64,000 nt of DNA, from contig NZ_CP120742.1 in the NCBI RefSeq assembly GCF_029581275.1, positions 153,501 to 217,500 of the forward strand. The letters run 5' to 3'. A program made the position numbers and the translations under genes. The stretch comes from Micromonospora sp. WMMD1155 (GTDB lineage: Bacteria > Actinomycetota > Actinomycetes > Mycobacteriales > Micromonosporaceae). Shown in pieces: positions 7,637 through 16,230 of this stretch (positions are counted from its first letter, which is position 1; each line of letters begins with the position of its first letter). A model generated the notes under the pieces. The model did not search any database. It was not told the origin of the DNA and saw only the letters and a program-made list of their open reading frames with translations.

Positions 7637-10101
7637 TGACCACCCCGACCTGGCCTACCGACATCGGGCACTGGATCATCGCCCGGCCATGGCTCGGCTT
7701 CATCGCCGCCGCCGCGATCCTCGCAGCGGTGTTGGGCCACGACCGGCTACTCACCTGGCGGCACCAGCGGCTCGCGGCGGGCGCGCGGTGGCTGACCATC
7801 GCCGCACCGCCGGAGGTTAGCGCCGAGGCCGCCGCCGCGTTCTGGACGACGCTCATGGGCGTGCTGACACCGTCGGTGTGGCGGCGCAGGGTGTACGGGT
7901 ACCCACACGTCGGGTGGGAGTACACCTGGACCGGCCGTGCCCTGACCATCCGGGTCTGGGTGCCGGGCACGGTGCCGCCCGGCGCGGTCGAAGCCGCCAT
8001 CCGGGCGGCCTGGCCCGCCGCGACCCTCACCACCGCGGATGCCGCCGCGCCGATCCCGGCCGAGGTGGGCGAGCAGGTGGGCGGGGCGCACTGGCCGCAA
8101 CACACCGACAGGCTGCCGCTGCGCAGTGAGCACGACACCGACCCGCTGCGGGCGTTGCTTGCCGCCGGGGCCGAGGTCCGATTCCGCGAACACGCGTGCG
8201 TGCAGATCCTCGCCCGCCCGGCACCCGCCCGTCGTGTGCGGGCGGCCCGCCGGGCGGCGGCCACCATGAGCAACCATCCGCACGGGCGGCCCGACGTCGC
8301 GGCGCAGGCTGTGTCGGGTGCGGCGCGGTTGGCCATCGAGCCTCTGCTGTGGCTCGTGGAGGTGTTCATGCCTGGCCCGTCCCGGCCGCGAAGCCCGTCG
8401 CGCGCCACAGCGGGGCGGGCAGCCGACCGGGACCCGGTAGCCATCGCCGACGCCCGCACCGTCGTGGACAAGGCCGTGCGGGTGCCGCACTTCGAGATCG
8501 CGGTCCGGTTCGCCGTCGCCGCCGACCCCGACCGCTCACTGGTGGACAAGGAGCGGGCCGGACGGGTTCGCGAACGCCTCGTCGGGCTCGGGCACACCAT
8601 CGCCTCGGCCGCCGCGGCGTACACCGGCCCGAACCGGCTGCGGCGGATGAAGATGCCCCACCCGGTGGCCACGATCGCCGGACGGCGGCTGCGGCGCGGG
8701 TTCCTGGCCACCGTTCCGGAACTCGCGGCCCTGGCCGCGCTGCCGCAAGACCTCGCCGTGCCGGGCCTCGACCGGGCGAGGGCCAAGGCCGTGCCGGCAC
8801 CCGTGCAGGTCCCCTCCGGCGGGCGGAGCGTGAAGGTGCTGGGCCGCTCACAGATCGGCCACCACAGCATCGGCCTCACTGTCACTGATGCCCGGCAGCA
8901 CGTGCACGTCGTCGGTAAGACCGGCGTCGGTAAGTCCACGCTGCTGCTGAACATGATCCTCGGCGACATCAAGGCCGGGCGCGGGACCGTGGTCATCGAC
9001 CCACGCGGGGACCTGATCACCGACATCCTCGACCGCTTACCCGCCTCCTATGCCAAGAAGATCGTGATCATCGACCCAGACCAGGAGAACCCCGGCTGCT
9101 TCAACCCCCTCGACGACGGCGGCGATCCGCACCTCGCCGTGGACAACCTCGTCGGCATCTTCGCCAAGATCTTTCAAGGCCAGTGGGGGCCCCGCATGGA
9201 CGACACCATGCGCGTCGCCTGCCTCACCCTGATGCGCCACGCGAAACCCACCCTGAGTCTGGTCCCGTCGTTGCTGCAGGACCGAGATTTCCGGGCCCGG
9301 TTTACCCACGGCCTGGACGACCCGGACGGCCTCGGCGGGTTCTGGCTCTGGTACGACGGCATCAACGAACAGTTCCGGGGCCAGGTCATCGCACCCGTCC
9401 TCGCCCGACTCCGGGCCTTCCTGCTGCGCGACTTCGTCAAGAGCGTGATCGGTAACGCCCACTCGTCGTTCGACATGGGTCGGGTACTCGACGGCGGGGT
9501 GCTGCTCTGCCGGCTACCCAAGGGCATCCTCGGCGAGGAGACCAGCCGCATCCTCGGCTCGATGATCGTCGCCCGGGTCTGGCAGGCCGCCATCGCCCGC
9601 GCCAGCGTCCCCGAAGACCAGCGCAAAGACGCCAACCTCTACGTAGATGAGTGCCACAACTTCCTCACCCTGCCCGGCAGCGTCGGGGACATGCTGGCCG
9701 AGGCACGCGGTTTTCGGCTCGGACTCGTCCTGGCCCACCAGGACCTGGCGCAACTGCCCAACGACATCGCCTCGGCGGTGTCGGCCAACGCGCGAACGAA
9801 GCTGTTCTTCAACGTCGACCCCGCCGACGCGCGGGACCTGTCCCGACACACCAAACCCGAGCTGGACGAACACGACCTCGCGCACCTCGACGTCTACACC
9901 GCCGCAGCCCGGCTGCTGGTCGGCAACCGGGAGCTACCCGCGTTCACGTTCGTGACCAACCCGCCGGCGCCGCCGGTGGGTGAAGCGACCGCGATCCGGC
10001 AGGAGTGCGCCGCCGCCCACAGCCGCACCGGTGATGAGCCGCCGATGCAGCAGCTCGCCCGCACCGCGATGAAGCGGCGCATGACCGACCGCGACCGCTG
10101 A
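7636..10101 (+). CDS. VirD4/TraG-like type IV coupling protein
   Basis: This 821-residue protein would couple the transferred DNA to the channel. One membrane helix lies near residues 15-35 (WLGFIAAAAILAAVLG). A poorly conserved region follows up to about residue 420. The motor domain then has Walker A VVGKTGVGKSTLL (about 427-439), VVIDPRGDLITDIL and Walker B NLYVDECHNFL (about 667-677). LAHQDLAQLPNDI and NARTKLFFNVDPADA complete the VirD4/TraG C-terminal signature. It ends the operon, and a hairpin follows at 10143-10189. Its size is above the average VirD4 because of the extended segment before the motor domain. Confidence 0.9.
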   Translation: MTTPTWPTDIGHWIIARPWLGFIAAAAILAAVLGHDRLLTWRHQRLAAGARWLTIAAPPEVSAEAAAAFWTTLMGVLTPSVWRRRVYGYPHVGWEYTWTGRALTIRVWVPGTVPPGAVEAAIRAAWPAATLTTADAAAPIPAEVGEQVGGAHWPQHTDRLPLRSEHDTDPLRALLAAGAEVRFREHACVQILARPAPARRVRAARRAAATMSNHPHGRPDVAAQAVSGAARLAIEPLLWLVEVFMPGPSRPRSPSRATAGRAADRDPVAIADARTVVDKAVRVPHFEIAVRFAVAADPDRSLVDKERAGRVRERLVGLGHTIASAAAAYTGPNRLRRMKMPHPVATIAGRRLRRGFLATVPELAALAALPQDLAVPGLDRARAKAVPAPVQVPSGGRSVKVLGRSQIGHHSIGLTVTDARQHVHVVGKTGVGKSTLLLNMILGDIKAGRGTVVIDPRGDLITDILDRLPASYAKKIVIIDPDQENPGCFNPLDDGGDPHLAVDNLVGIFAKIFQGQWGPRMDDTMRVACLTLMRHAKPTLSLVPSLLQDRDFRARFTHGLDDPDGLGGFWLWYDGINEQFRGQVIAPVLARLRAFLLRDFVKSVIGNAHSSFDMGRVLDGGVLLCRLPKGILGEETSRILGSMIVARVWQAAIARASVPEDQRKDANLYVDECHNFLTLPGSVGDMLAEARGFRLGLVLAHQDLAQLPNDIASAVSANARTKLFFNVDPADARDLSRHTKPELDEHDLAHLDVYTAAARLLVGNRELPAFTFVTNPPAPPVGEATAIRQECAAAHSRTGDEPPMQQLARTAMKRRMTDRDR

Positions 10102-10142
10102 ACGCTCCGGCTCGCATAAGGGCTCGGCTGGGTGCGGCACCG

Positions 10143-10189
10143 GGGACTCGTCTGGGGGTGTCCGCGACACGAGACCCCACACGAGTCCC
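10143..10189 (+). terminator. Hairpin after the conjugation operon
   Basis: GGGACTCGT (10143-10151) pairs with ACGAGTCCC (10181-10189), and GGGG/CCCC and GTGTC/GACAC pairs are possible inside. There is no U tract, as is common for actinobacterial terminators. Confidence 0.5.
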
Positions 10190-10201
10190 ACGCCCCTGGC
10201 C

Positions 10202-10217
10202 TGTCAGGTTCCTGACC
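10202..10217. promoter_or_regulatory. TGTCAGG/CCTGACC inverted motif before the replication-relaxation gene
   Basis: TGTCAGG (10202-10208) and CCTGACC (10211-10217) form an inverted repeat with a 2-bp centre, about 90 bp before the start at 10305. They share sequence with the clusters at 3524-3575 and 11152-11240. Confidence 0.4.
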
Positions 10218-10304
10218 TGCCCCAACCCGCCTGACGCCAGAGCCGGAATAGAGATCAACTCATCCAGACTCCCTACGGGACTCTCTCTCCAGGGGTGTAT
10301 CCAC

Positions 10305-11156
10305 ATGCCGCAATCACGATCGGTCAGCCTCCTGACCATCTATCCCCACATCACCAGCCGTGACCGCCGGCTTCTGCAGCTGCTCGACGACCACCAGGTC
10401 CTCACCACCGATCAGATCCACCGCATGCTGTTCCTCGCCCGCCGGACCTGTCAGATCCGCCTCGGTGAGCTGGCCGCATTGGGCCTGCTGGACCGGTTCC
10501 GGTTCGCCCGCGCCGGGGGTGGTAGCCATCCGTGGCACTGGACGCTCGGCCACCAGGGGCACCGGTTCCAGGCCGCCGCGCACCGCCGGCCCGAACCCAC
10601 CGTGCGCACCAGCCGTCAGATCGTCGACCGGCTCTCGGCCAACCCGAGTCTGAACCACCTGCTCGCGGCCAACGAATTCTTCGTCCGGCTCACCGCGCGC
10701 ACCCGCCAGCACCCCGAGGCACGGCTGGACCGTTGGTGGTCCGAGACGATGACCACGAAGCAGTTCCGCACCATCACCGCCGACGGGCACGGCCTGTGGA
10801 GCGTCGCCGACGCCACCGTGGGGTTCTTCCTGGAGGCCGACACCGGCACCGAACCCCTCGGCCGGGTGGTGGCCAAACTCGACCGGTACGACCAGCTGAT
10901 CCGCCGCGGCGGTCCCCGCTACCCGGTGCTGTTCTGGCTCGGCAGCGAACCTCGTGAGGAGCACCTGCACCGGCTCCTACGCGGCCGGATCAGCGGCGTT
11001 CCCGTCGCCACCGCAACCCACGCCTGCGACCCGACCGAGGCAGTGTGGTTGCCCGGCGGCGGCACCGGCCGGGTCCGGCTCGCCGAGCTGCCGAGCGACC
11101 ACGGGCAGCCTGTAGCGGACAACCCCAACTACGACGAGGGCGTCTTCGTGCCCTGA
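10305..11156 (+). CDS. Replication-relaxation family protein
   Basis: This 283-residue protein opens with a winged-helix segment (DRRLLQLLDDHQVLTTDQI, then RTCQIRLGELAALGLLDRF). A C-terminal region follows with FFLEADTGTEPLGRVVAKLD and RYPVLFWLGSEPREEHL. This layout is typical of the replication-relaxation family found on actinobacterial conjugative elements, where members have been linked to element replication or mobilisation. The ATG at 10305 is preferred because AGGGG lies about 10 bases upstream; an upstream in-frame extension adds only low-complexity residues. The gene stands alone, with repeated TGTCAGG-type motifs on both sides, so it may have its own promoter. Confidence 0.82.
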   Translation: MPQSRSVSLLTIYPHITSRDRRLLQLLDDHQVLTTDQIHRMLFLARRTCQIRLGELAALGLLDRFRFARAGGGSHPWHWTLGHQGHRFQAAAHRRPEPTVRTSRQIVDRLSANPSLNHLLAANEFFVRLTARTRQHPEARLDRWWSETMTTKQFRTITADGHGLWSVADATVGFFLEADTGTEPLGRVVAKLDRYDQLIRRGGPRYPVLFWLGSEPREEHLHRLLRGRISGVPVATATHACDPTEAVWLPGGGTGRVRLAELPSDHGQPVADNPNYDEGVFVP

Positions 11157-11240
11157 CAGACCCTGACACGCCTGCGGCGGTTCCTGTCAGCGCAGCTCAC
11201 GGCCAGGTCCGAGGTTCCTGACAACGCTGGGGCTGTCAGG
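11152..11240. promoter_or_regulatory. Cluster of five CCTGACA/TGTCAG motifs
   Basis: CCTGACA occurs at 11152-11158, 11162-11168 and 11217-11223, and TGTCAG(G) at 11185-11190 and 11234-11240. The motifs start at the stop codon of the preceding gene and end about 230 bp before the next start at 11468. The density is far above chance for a 7-mer and suggests an operator array. The rest of this 311-bp gap is C-rich and holds no recognisable gene. Confidence 0.45.
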
Positions 11241-11467
11241 TCGCACAGCTACGGTGCAGCTTCACTTCTCTGCTCGCACCGCCGCCCGTCTGGTCCTCCT
11301 CGGATCTGCCCGCGCCAGCGGGATCACCCACAGCCCACCCTCGGTCGGCTCGTGATCCACGCTCCGCGCCTCTCACGGCAGCTTTCCCGGTCCAGACGCG
11401 CGCTTCGGTGGCACCACCGCGCTTCCCCCACCCCACGCCCTCTGTTTCGCGAAGGGAGCACCCCGTC

Positions 11468-12157
11468 ATGCCCACGCGCACCCCGCTCGCCGCTTCGGTG
11501 ATCACCGTCTGCTTCGCCCCCGGCGAGGACGCCGACTGGTTCGCCGCCTCGGAGAAAGTCAACGATCTTCTGCACGCCAACGGCACCCCCGCCCGCCGCT
11601 ACCACGTCCGCCACCGCCGCCTCATCGGCTGGCTGACCCGCTTCCTCGGCTACTACCTGCTCGACGCCGCCCGCCGCTTCGGCGCGGTCACCATGGCCGC
11701 CGGAGGCCGCAAGGGTCGCCTCGACCTGACCGGCACCGCCGCCAAAGCCTCCCACCACGCCGCGTTGCGCTGGCGTGCCTGGAACACCCACATCGCCGCG
11801 ACCACCCGTCCGGCCCGTCCCTTCGAGGACTACCTCGCCCAGCACCACGCCGACCCGGCCAAGGTCAGCGCCGCTGAGGCCCGCCGCCGCTTCGAGCAAC
11901 AGCCACGCGTCCTGGCGATGCTCGCCCTGTCCTTCGACCCGTACGAGCTGTCCGTCTACCAGGCCGGCGAAGCCACCTACGTCGGCCTGCACTGGCGCAT
12001 CGCGCTGATCGGCGACGCGCTGATCACCACCGACGGCCGCCTACTCACCCCGACCAGCGACTCCGTCGCCGACCGGTTCCGCTTCCTCAACGAGGCATGC
12101 GCCTACGTGCGCGGCCTGCGCTCCAGCGCCCGACTGTGCGCCGTCGCCATCGCCTAA
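11468..12157 (+). CDS. Conserved-looking hypothetical protein of the element
   Basis: I do not recognise this 229-residue protein. It has no signal peptide and no clear membrane helix, and it is rich in Ala, Arg and His. The clearest blocks are YHVRHRRLIGWLTRFLGYYLLDAARRF in the first third, cut here to the feature that basic and aromatic residues alternate, and ALSFDPYELSVYQAGEATYV near residue 165. The ATG at 11468 follows GAAGGGAG at a good distance. A perfect hairpin (12179-12211) follows the stop. It precedes other accessory genes with similar leaders, so a role in maintenance or regulation of the element is plausible but unproven. Confidence 0.6.
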   Translation: MPTRTPLAASVITVCFAPGEDADWFAASEKVNDLLHANGTPARRYHVRHRRLIGWLTRFLGYYLLDAARRFGAVTMAAGGRKGRLDLTGTAAKASHHAALRWRAWNTHIAATTRPARPFEDYLAQHHADPAKVSAAEARRRFEQQPRVLAMLALSFDPYELSVYQAGEATYVGLHWRIALIGDALITTDGRLLTPTSDSVADRFRFLNEACAYVRGLRSSARLCAVAIA

Positions 12158-12178
12158 GCACCAACCGCCTGAACACCC

Positions 12179-12211
12179 AAGGCCGGTCGCAGCTCCGCCG
12201 CGACCGGCCTT
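12179..12211 (+). terminator. Perfect 12-bp hairpin between accessory genes
   Basis: AAGGCCGGTCGC (12179-12190) and GCGACCGGCCTT (12200-12211) are exact complements around a 9-base loop. It lies between a stop (12157) and a start (12253). Confidence 0.7.
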
Positions 12212-12252
12212 CGCCACGCCCACAACCCAACCGTCTGCGAAGGAGAACCCTC

Positions 12253-12984
12253 GTGTTCCTGACCGATCCCGCCCTACGGCGCATCGCCGCCGACACCAAC
12301 GACGTCCTGCCCGAGCACCTGTGGCGCCACGACACCGCCACCCCCGATCCGCTCGGCGACCTCGCCCGGATCCTGCAAAAGACCGCCATCGACTTCACCG
12401 ACAGCACCACCACCCTCGACCAGGCCCTCGCCCGGGTGGGTGTGCTCGCCGAGACGGCACGGCAAGGGTTGGCCGCCCGCGCCGGCCTGCACATTGCCGG
12501 CTATCACCAAACTCTCACCGACGCGCTCGTCGCCAGCGAACGGCACAGCGTCCTCGGGGCCACGCTCGTCACCTGCTACCACGCCTGGAGCAACCACCGG
12601 CCGATCGGCGACGGCGACGAGCGGTACCTGCTCCTGCGGCGCTGCGATCCGTCACGCGGCGTCGCGACCCTGCAGCGGAAGAACCCGCACACGTGGCTGG
12701 TGGTGCCCGACGTCGAAGCCGCCACTGCGTTCGATATCCCCTACCCGGATCGTGTCGTCGGCGAGGTCACCAGGGCCGAGCACCGGTGGACACCCACCGC
12801 GTACATCCCCCGGCCGCACCACCAGGCCCCGCTCGCCACGGTGTATCAGCTGCCTGCGTGCGGTGACCTCACCACGGCCTGCCGGTCGCTGCTGCGTTGG
12901 TGGCACCTGCGCCACTCCGACGCCTGGCGCAACCGCACCCCCGCCCAGCTCACCCCCGCTGAACTCGCCCACCTCACCTGTTAG
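12253..12984 (+). CDS. Hypothetical protein of the element
   Basis: This 243-residue protein is of unknown function. The GTG at 12253 is chosen because GAAGGAG lies 8-9 bases before it; the longer open frame upstream runs through the hairpin. The first third is helical (LARILQKTAIDFTDS, TLDQALARVGVLAETARQGL). The middle has an aromatic and charged block (ERYLLLRRCDPSRGVATLQR, TWLVVPDVEAATAF). The end is Trp- and Arg-rich (CRSLLRWWHLRHSDAWRNR). No membrane or secretion signal is seen. The leader sequence resembles those of the genes at 13748 and 15119, which suggests shared control. Confidence 0.6.
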   Translation: MFLTDPALRRIAADTNDVLPEHLWRHDTATPDPLGDLARILQKTAIDFTDSTTTLDQALARVGVLAETARQGLAARAGLHIAGYHQTLTDALVASERHSVLGATLVTCYHAWSNHRPIGDGDERYLLLRRCDPSRGVATLQRKNPHTWLVVPDVEAATAFDIPYPDRVVGEVTRAEHRWTPTAYIPRPHHQAPLATVYQLPACGDLTTACRSLLRWWHLRHSDAWRNRTPAQLTPAELAHLTC

Positions 12985-13208
12985 AGCGGGGGCACCTGAA
13001 GCTGCCCTCGACACGATCGGCCGACCGCGACCGGCCGCACCCTCGACCAACACGCCGCCGACCCCGTCTCCGCCCGCCGCGCGCCTGCCCGAAGCCGCCG
13101 CCAATCTGCGGCACCCGCGCACCGAGCTGCTGCTCGCGGCGGACCGACTGGGCGCCCTACCAATCAGCGAAGACGACGTGAGCGGTTCCATCAGCACGGT
13201 CGCCGGTC

Positions 13209-13572
13209 TTGGTAGAGACCGTTGGGGAGCTGGTCCGGGAGTACGTGTACGCCCGCAAGTGGGTCGACACCTTCATCAGCGACGAGGCTCGGGCCGCGTA
13301 CGCCGAGGCGAACCCGGGCTGGCCGATGCTGCGGCAACCCCGGCGCCACGGTCATGGTCGTTCTGCCGCACACCGACTCCTGCCGCCGGCAGAACCTCGC
13401 CGGACACGTCCCCCACATCAAGGGCAGCACGTCCGACGCCAGGCTTCGCCCGACCGGGAGCGTCAACCCGCTGTCGCTGTCCCAAGCCGACGCCGGGATC
13501 TACCGCGACCCGACCGAGAACCGCCTGTTCATCCTGCAGGCCGCGGCCGACGAGGCCCTCCCCCGCCACTGA
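13209..13572 (+). pseudogene. Frameshifted hypothetical gene
   Basis: One frame starts at TTG 13209 and encodes VETVGELVREYVYARKWVD, continuing through DEARAAYAEANPGWPMLR. At about 13325-13335 the protein-like sequence moves to another frame: ATVMVVLPHTDSCRRQNLAG, then DPTENRLFILQAAADEALPRH and a stop at 13570-13572. Neither frame alone gives a sensible protein, so one indel (or a sequencing error) near 13330 breaks the gene. A third frame just upstream (ELLLAADRLGALPISEDDV, about 13120-13185) may be a further piece, which would mean a second frameshift near 13200. The family is not recognised. Confidence 0.5.
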
Positions 13573-13747
13573 CGGGCCGACGCATCACCACCCACCCCAC
13601 GAGCACCCGTCCGCGCCTGGGCAGCACCCCTCGGCGGCGCACCACGTCACGCGCCTGCCGCCCTGACCGTTGCCCGCGACCCGGCACACCACCGCCCGGC
13701 ACGCCACCGTGCCCGGCGCCCACCAGTTCCCACGGAAGGAAACCCTG

Positions 13748-15040
13748 ATGGAACAGCTGTCGCTGACGCCTGCCACGCAGGCCGTCCTCGACGCCCTGAC
13801 CGACCTCGGTCAGGGCGACGTCCACGAGTTGGCCGACAAGTCCGGCAAGGCCCGCTCGACCACCGACAAGGCGATCAAGACCCTGGCCGACGCCGGTGTC
13901 ATCGTCGCGGTGGACCCCGACGCCGATCCGGCCGAGGGCACCCCCGCCCGGTGGACCCTCGCCACGCCGGGCAACGCCGATACATTCTTGCCCGCCGACG
14001 CGGCCGGCGAGACCGAGATCGGCGACCCGGACCCCGACGACACGGCAGACCATCCGCACATGGAGGTAGGCCACCAGCCCACAGATGCGGTCCACGGCAG
14101 CGACGCCGAGACCGATCGACCGGACGACGGCAGCGATGCCGCCGTCGACACGCCTGACACCGAGACGGCGGACCAATCAGGCAGCCACAGCGACAGCGAC
14201 GACGCGACCGAGTTCGACGGCGCAACCGTGGACGACGCCGACCCTGGCGAGGACGAGCAGGCACCGATCGTCGCGGTCGTGCAGGCCGCCCGCCCTGGTG
14301 ACCGCAAGGTCATGGCCATCAAGGGCGTCCTGGCCGACTACGGAGACATCGGCGCCACGCTGGACCTGATCGTGGGCGAGAGCGGTATCAGTCACCCGAC
14401 CGCCTCTCGGCTGCTGACCGCTATGGAGCAGGCTGACGCCGCTCGCCGGCTGCCCGGCCTGCCGCAGCGGTGGATCGCCGGCCCGACCAAGGCCAGCGAG
14501 GTCGACCCGAACCCGGAACCGCCCCGCTGCCCGCTGTGCTACCAGGTCATCCGTGGCCTGGCGACCGCGCCGACTGCCACGGCGGCGGTGCTGCCCTTGA
14601 TCCGCCCAGACGGCACGCTGCACGTCGTCGCGCCGGACGGCGAAACCCACGTCGTCACCCTGCCCCGTCGCACTCCGCCGCGCGCGCCGGGCATCACTGC
14701 GAGTGTGGGCCGCGGTGACGCGACCGCCAACGCCGACGGCAGCCAGCCGTTCGGCCGGGGCGAGTTGGAGAAGCTGACTCTCGACGTCCTGGCCGCGAAC
14801 CCGGGCCGGCCGATGAGTCCACAGGACATCGCCACCGCCATCAGCGGGCAGCTCGGCCGCGCGGTCAGCTCCGGGGCCGTCCGCAACAACTGCACCAAGG
14901 CCGCCGCCGCCGGCCGGATCCTCCTGGTCTCCGATGCGCCACTGACCTTCACCTACCCGGCCCAGTCGGACCCGAGCCCCACCGGGAGTACCAGCGCGCA
15001 CCACCCCGACCTGGACGACAACGACGCCGATCAGTCCTGA
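13748..15040 (+). CDS. Multi-winged-helix DNA-binding protein with acidic linker
   Basis: This 430-residue protein appears to contain three winged-helix-like modules: an N-terminal MarR-like one (VLDALTDLGQGDVHELADKS, then TTDKAIKTLADAGVIV), a central one (IKGVLADYGDIGATLDLIV, then HPTASRLLTAMEQADAARRL), and a C-terminal one (VLAANPGRPMSPQDIATAIS, then AVRNNCTKAAAAGRILLV). Residues 90-175 between the first two are an Asp/Glu-rich disordered linker, and the C-terminal tail is acidic too. A CPLC pair near residue 260 could bind metal with other residues. Such modules bind DNA, so a regulator or partition-type role on the element is likely. The ATG at 13748 follows GGAAGGA. It is the best candidate here for recognising the repeated TGTCAGG motifs, but that is speculation. 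Confidence 0.7.
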   Translation: MEQLSLTPATQAVLDALTDLGQGDVHELADKSGKARSTTDKAIKTLADAGVIVAVDPDADPAEGTPARWTLATPGNADTFLPADAAGETEIGDPDPDDTADHPHMEVGHQPTDAVHGSDAETDRPDDGSDAAVDTPDTETADQSGSHSDSDDATEFDGATVDDADPGEDEQAPIVAVVQAARPGDRKVMAIKGVLADYGDIGATLDLIVGESGISHPTASRLLTAMEQADAARRLPGLPQRWIAGPTKASEVDPNPEPPRCPLCYQVIRGLATAPTATAAVLPLIRPDGTLHVVAPDGETHVVTLPRRTPPRAPGITASVGRGDATANADGSQPFGRGELEKLTLDVLAANPGRPMSPQDIATAISGQLGRAVSSGAVRNNCTKAAAAGRILLVSDAPLTFTYPAQSDPSPTGSTSAHHPDLDDNDADQS

Positions 15041-15062
15041 CCCCCACCATCCCCAACTCATC

Positions 15063-15094
15063 GCGGGGGCCGAGCGGGTGCGCTCGGCCCCCGC
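15063..15094 (+). terminator. Perfect 13-bp hairpin between accessory genes
   Basis: GCGGGGGCCGAGC (15063-15075) pairs exactly with GCTCGGCCCCCGC (15082-15094) around the loop GGGTGC. It lies between the multi-winged-helix gene and the DUF932 gene. Confidence 0.75.
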
Positions 15095-15118
15095 GGGCAT
15101 ATCGAGAAGGAGAACCCC

Positions 15119-16108
15119 GTGCCCCACGAACTGGAAACGTTCGTCGACGGAACGACCGCCTTCGCCAGCGCACGTCTGTCGGCCTGGCACCAGCTGGGCA
15201 CCGTCACCCAGGACACGATGAAGGCCGAGGAGATCATGGCCGCCGCCCGGCTCGGCGACTGGGGCGTGCGGACCATCCGCACCGTCGGCATCGACATCGT
15301 CGACGGAGTCGAGGTGCAGATCCCCGCGGACGACAAGCGCATGACCGTGCGCCGCAACCCGGTCACCGGCGAGACCGAGTACCTGGGCATCGTCGGCACC
15401 GACTACACCGTGGTCCAGAACGAGCAGTGCGCCGAGATGCTCGACCGCCTCGTCGATCAGGTGGGCGGCGCCCACTTCGAAACAGCCGGCAGCCTCCGTC
15501 GCGGCAAGTCGGTGTTCGTCACGATGAAGCTGCCGACGGCTATGGAAATCGCTGGAGTGGACCGGCTGGATCTCTACCTGATTGGCACAACTTCGCACGA
15601 CGGCACCGCGGCGCTGCGGGTGGACGCCAGCCCGATCAGGGTCGTGTGCGCGAACACCCAACGCGCCGCGTTTACCCACTCTGCCGGGCACTACACGTTC
15701 CGACACACCTCCAACGTCAACTCCCAAATCAGCCAGGCCCGCGAGGCGCTGGGCCTGATGTGGACATACATGGAGACGTTCGAAAAGGCCGCCGAGGGAA
15801 TGCTCCAGACCGAGCTGACCATGCGCGAGTTCGAGAAAGTCGTCGCCGAGGTCTGGCCGGTCAAGGACACCGCGTCCGAGCAGACCCACAACAACGCCAA
15901 GCAGCGCCTTGGCACCCTCAAATACCTGATCCGCGAGGCCGACACCCAGAAAGCCATCACCGGCACCCGGTGGGCCGGCTACCAGGCCATCACCGAGTAC
16001 CTCGACCACTACCAGCCCGCCAAAAACGAGTTCGCCCGCGCCAACCGGGTGCTCACCGGCAACGTCGGCGAGCTGAAGGTGGCCGCTTTCGACCTGCTGA
16101 AGGTCTGA
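15119..16108 (+). CDS. DUF932 (phage/plasmid-like) family protein
   Basis: The GTG at 15119 follows GAAGGAG and gives 329 residues, the usual length for the family. Typical blocks are LSAWHQLGTVTQDTM near the N-terminus, YLGIVGTDYTVVQNEQCAEML, then RRGKSVFVTMKLP, and IRVVCANTQRAAF, the best-conserved stretch of DUF932. The C-terminal half is helical, including NNAKQRLGTLKYLIREADTQ. Members are common on phages, plasmids and conjugative elements; their biochemical role is not established. Perfect hairpins bound the gene on both sides (15063-15094 and 16123-16156), so it looks like a self-contained cassette. Confidence 0.88.
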   Translation: MPHELETFVDGTTAFASARLSAWHQLGTVTQDTMKAEEIMAAARLGDWGVRTIRTVGIDIVDGVEVQIPADDKRMTVRRNPVTGETEYLGIVGTDYTVVQNEQCAEMLDRLVDQVGGAHFETAGSLRRGKSVFVTMKLPTAMEIAGVDRLDLYLIGTTSHDGTAALRVDASPIRVVCANTQRAAFTHSAGHYTFRHTSNVNSQISQAREALGLMWTYMETFEKAAEGMLQTELTMREFEKVVAEVWPVKDTASEQTHNNAKQRLGTLKYLIREADTQKAITGTRWAGYQAITEYLDHYQPAKNEFARANRVLTGNVGELKVAAFDLLKV

Positions 16109-16122
16109 CCGCACCTCGACCC

Positions 16123-16156
16123 GTCGGGGCAGCGGTCCACAGACCGCTGCCCCGAC
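16123..16156 (+). terminator. Perfect 15-bp hairpin after the DUF932 gene
   Basis: GTCGGGGCAGCGGTC (16123-16137) pairs exactly with GACCGCTGCCCCGAC (16142-16156) around the loop CACA. No U tract is present. Confidence 0.78.
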
Positions 16157-16176
16157 CTGCACCCAGAGGACCATCC

Positions 16177-16230
16177 ATGGCGCTGCCGAGCACGACCCGG
16201 CGCGCGTCAGACCGGACGGACCGCCGATGA
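16177..16230 (+). CDS. Putative 17-residue leader peptide
   Basis: An ATG at 16177, six bases after GAGGA, opens a frame encoding MALPSTTRRASDRTDRR. It stops at TGA 16228-16230, which overlaps the next ATG (16227-16229) as ATGA. The gene at 16227 has no ribosome site of its own, so the peptide may serve to couple its translation. It is too short for any statement about function. Confidence 0.42.
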   Translation: MALPSTTRRASDRTDRR

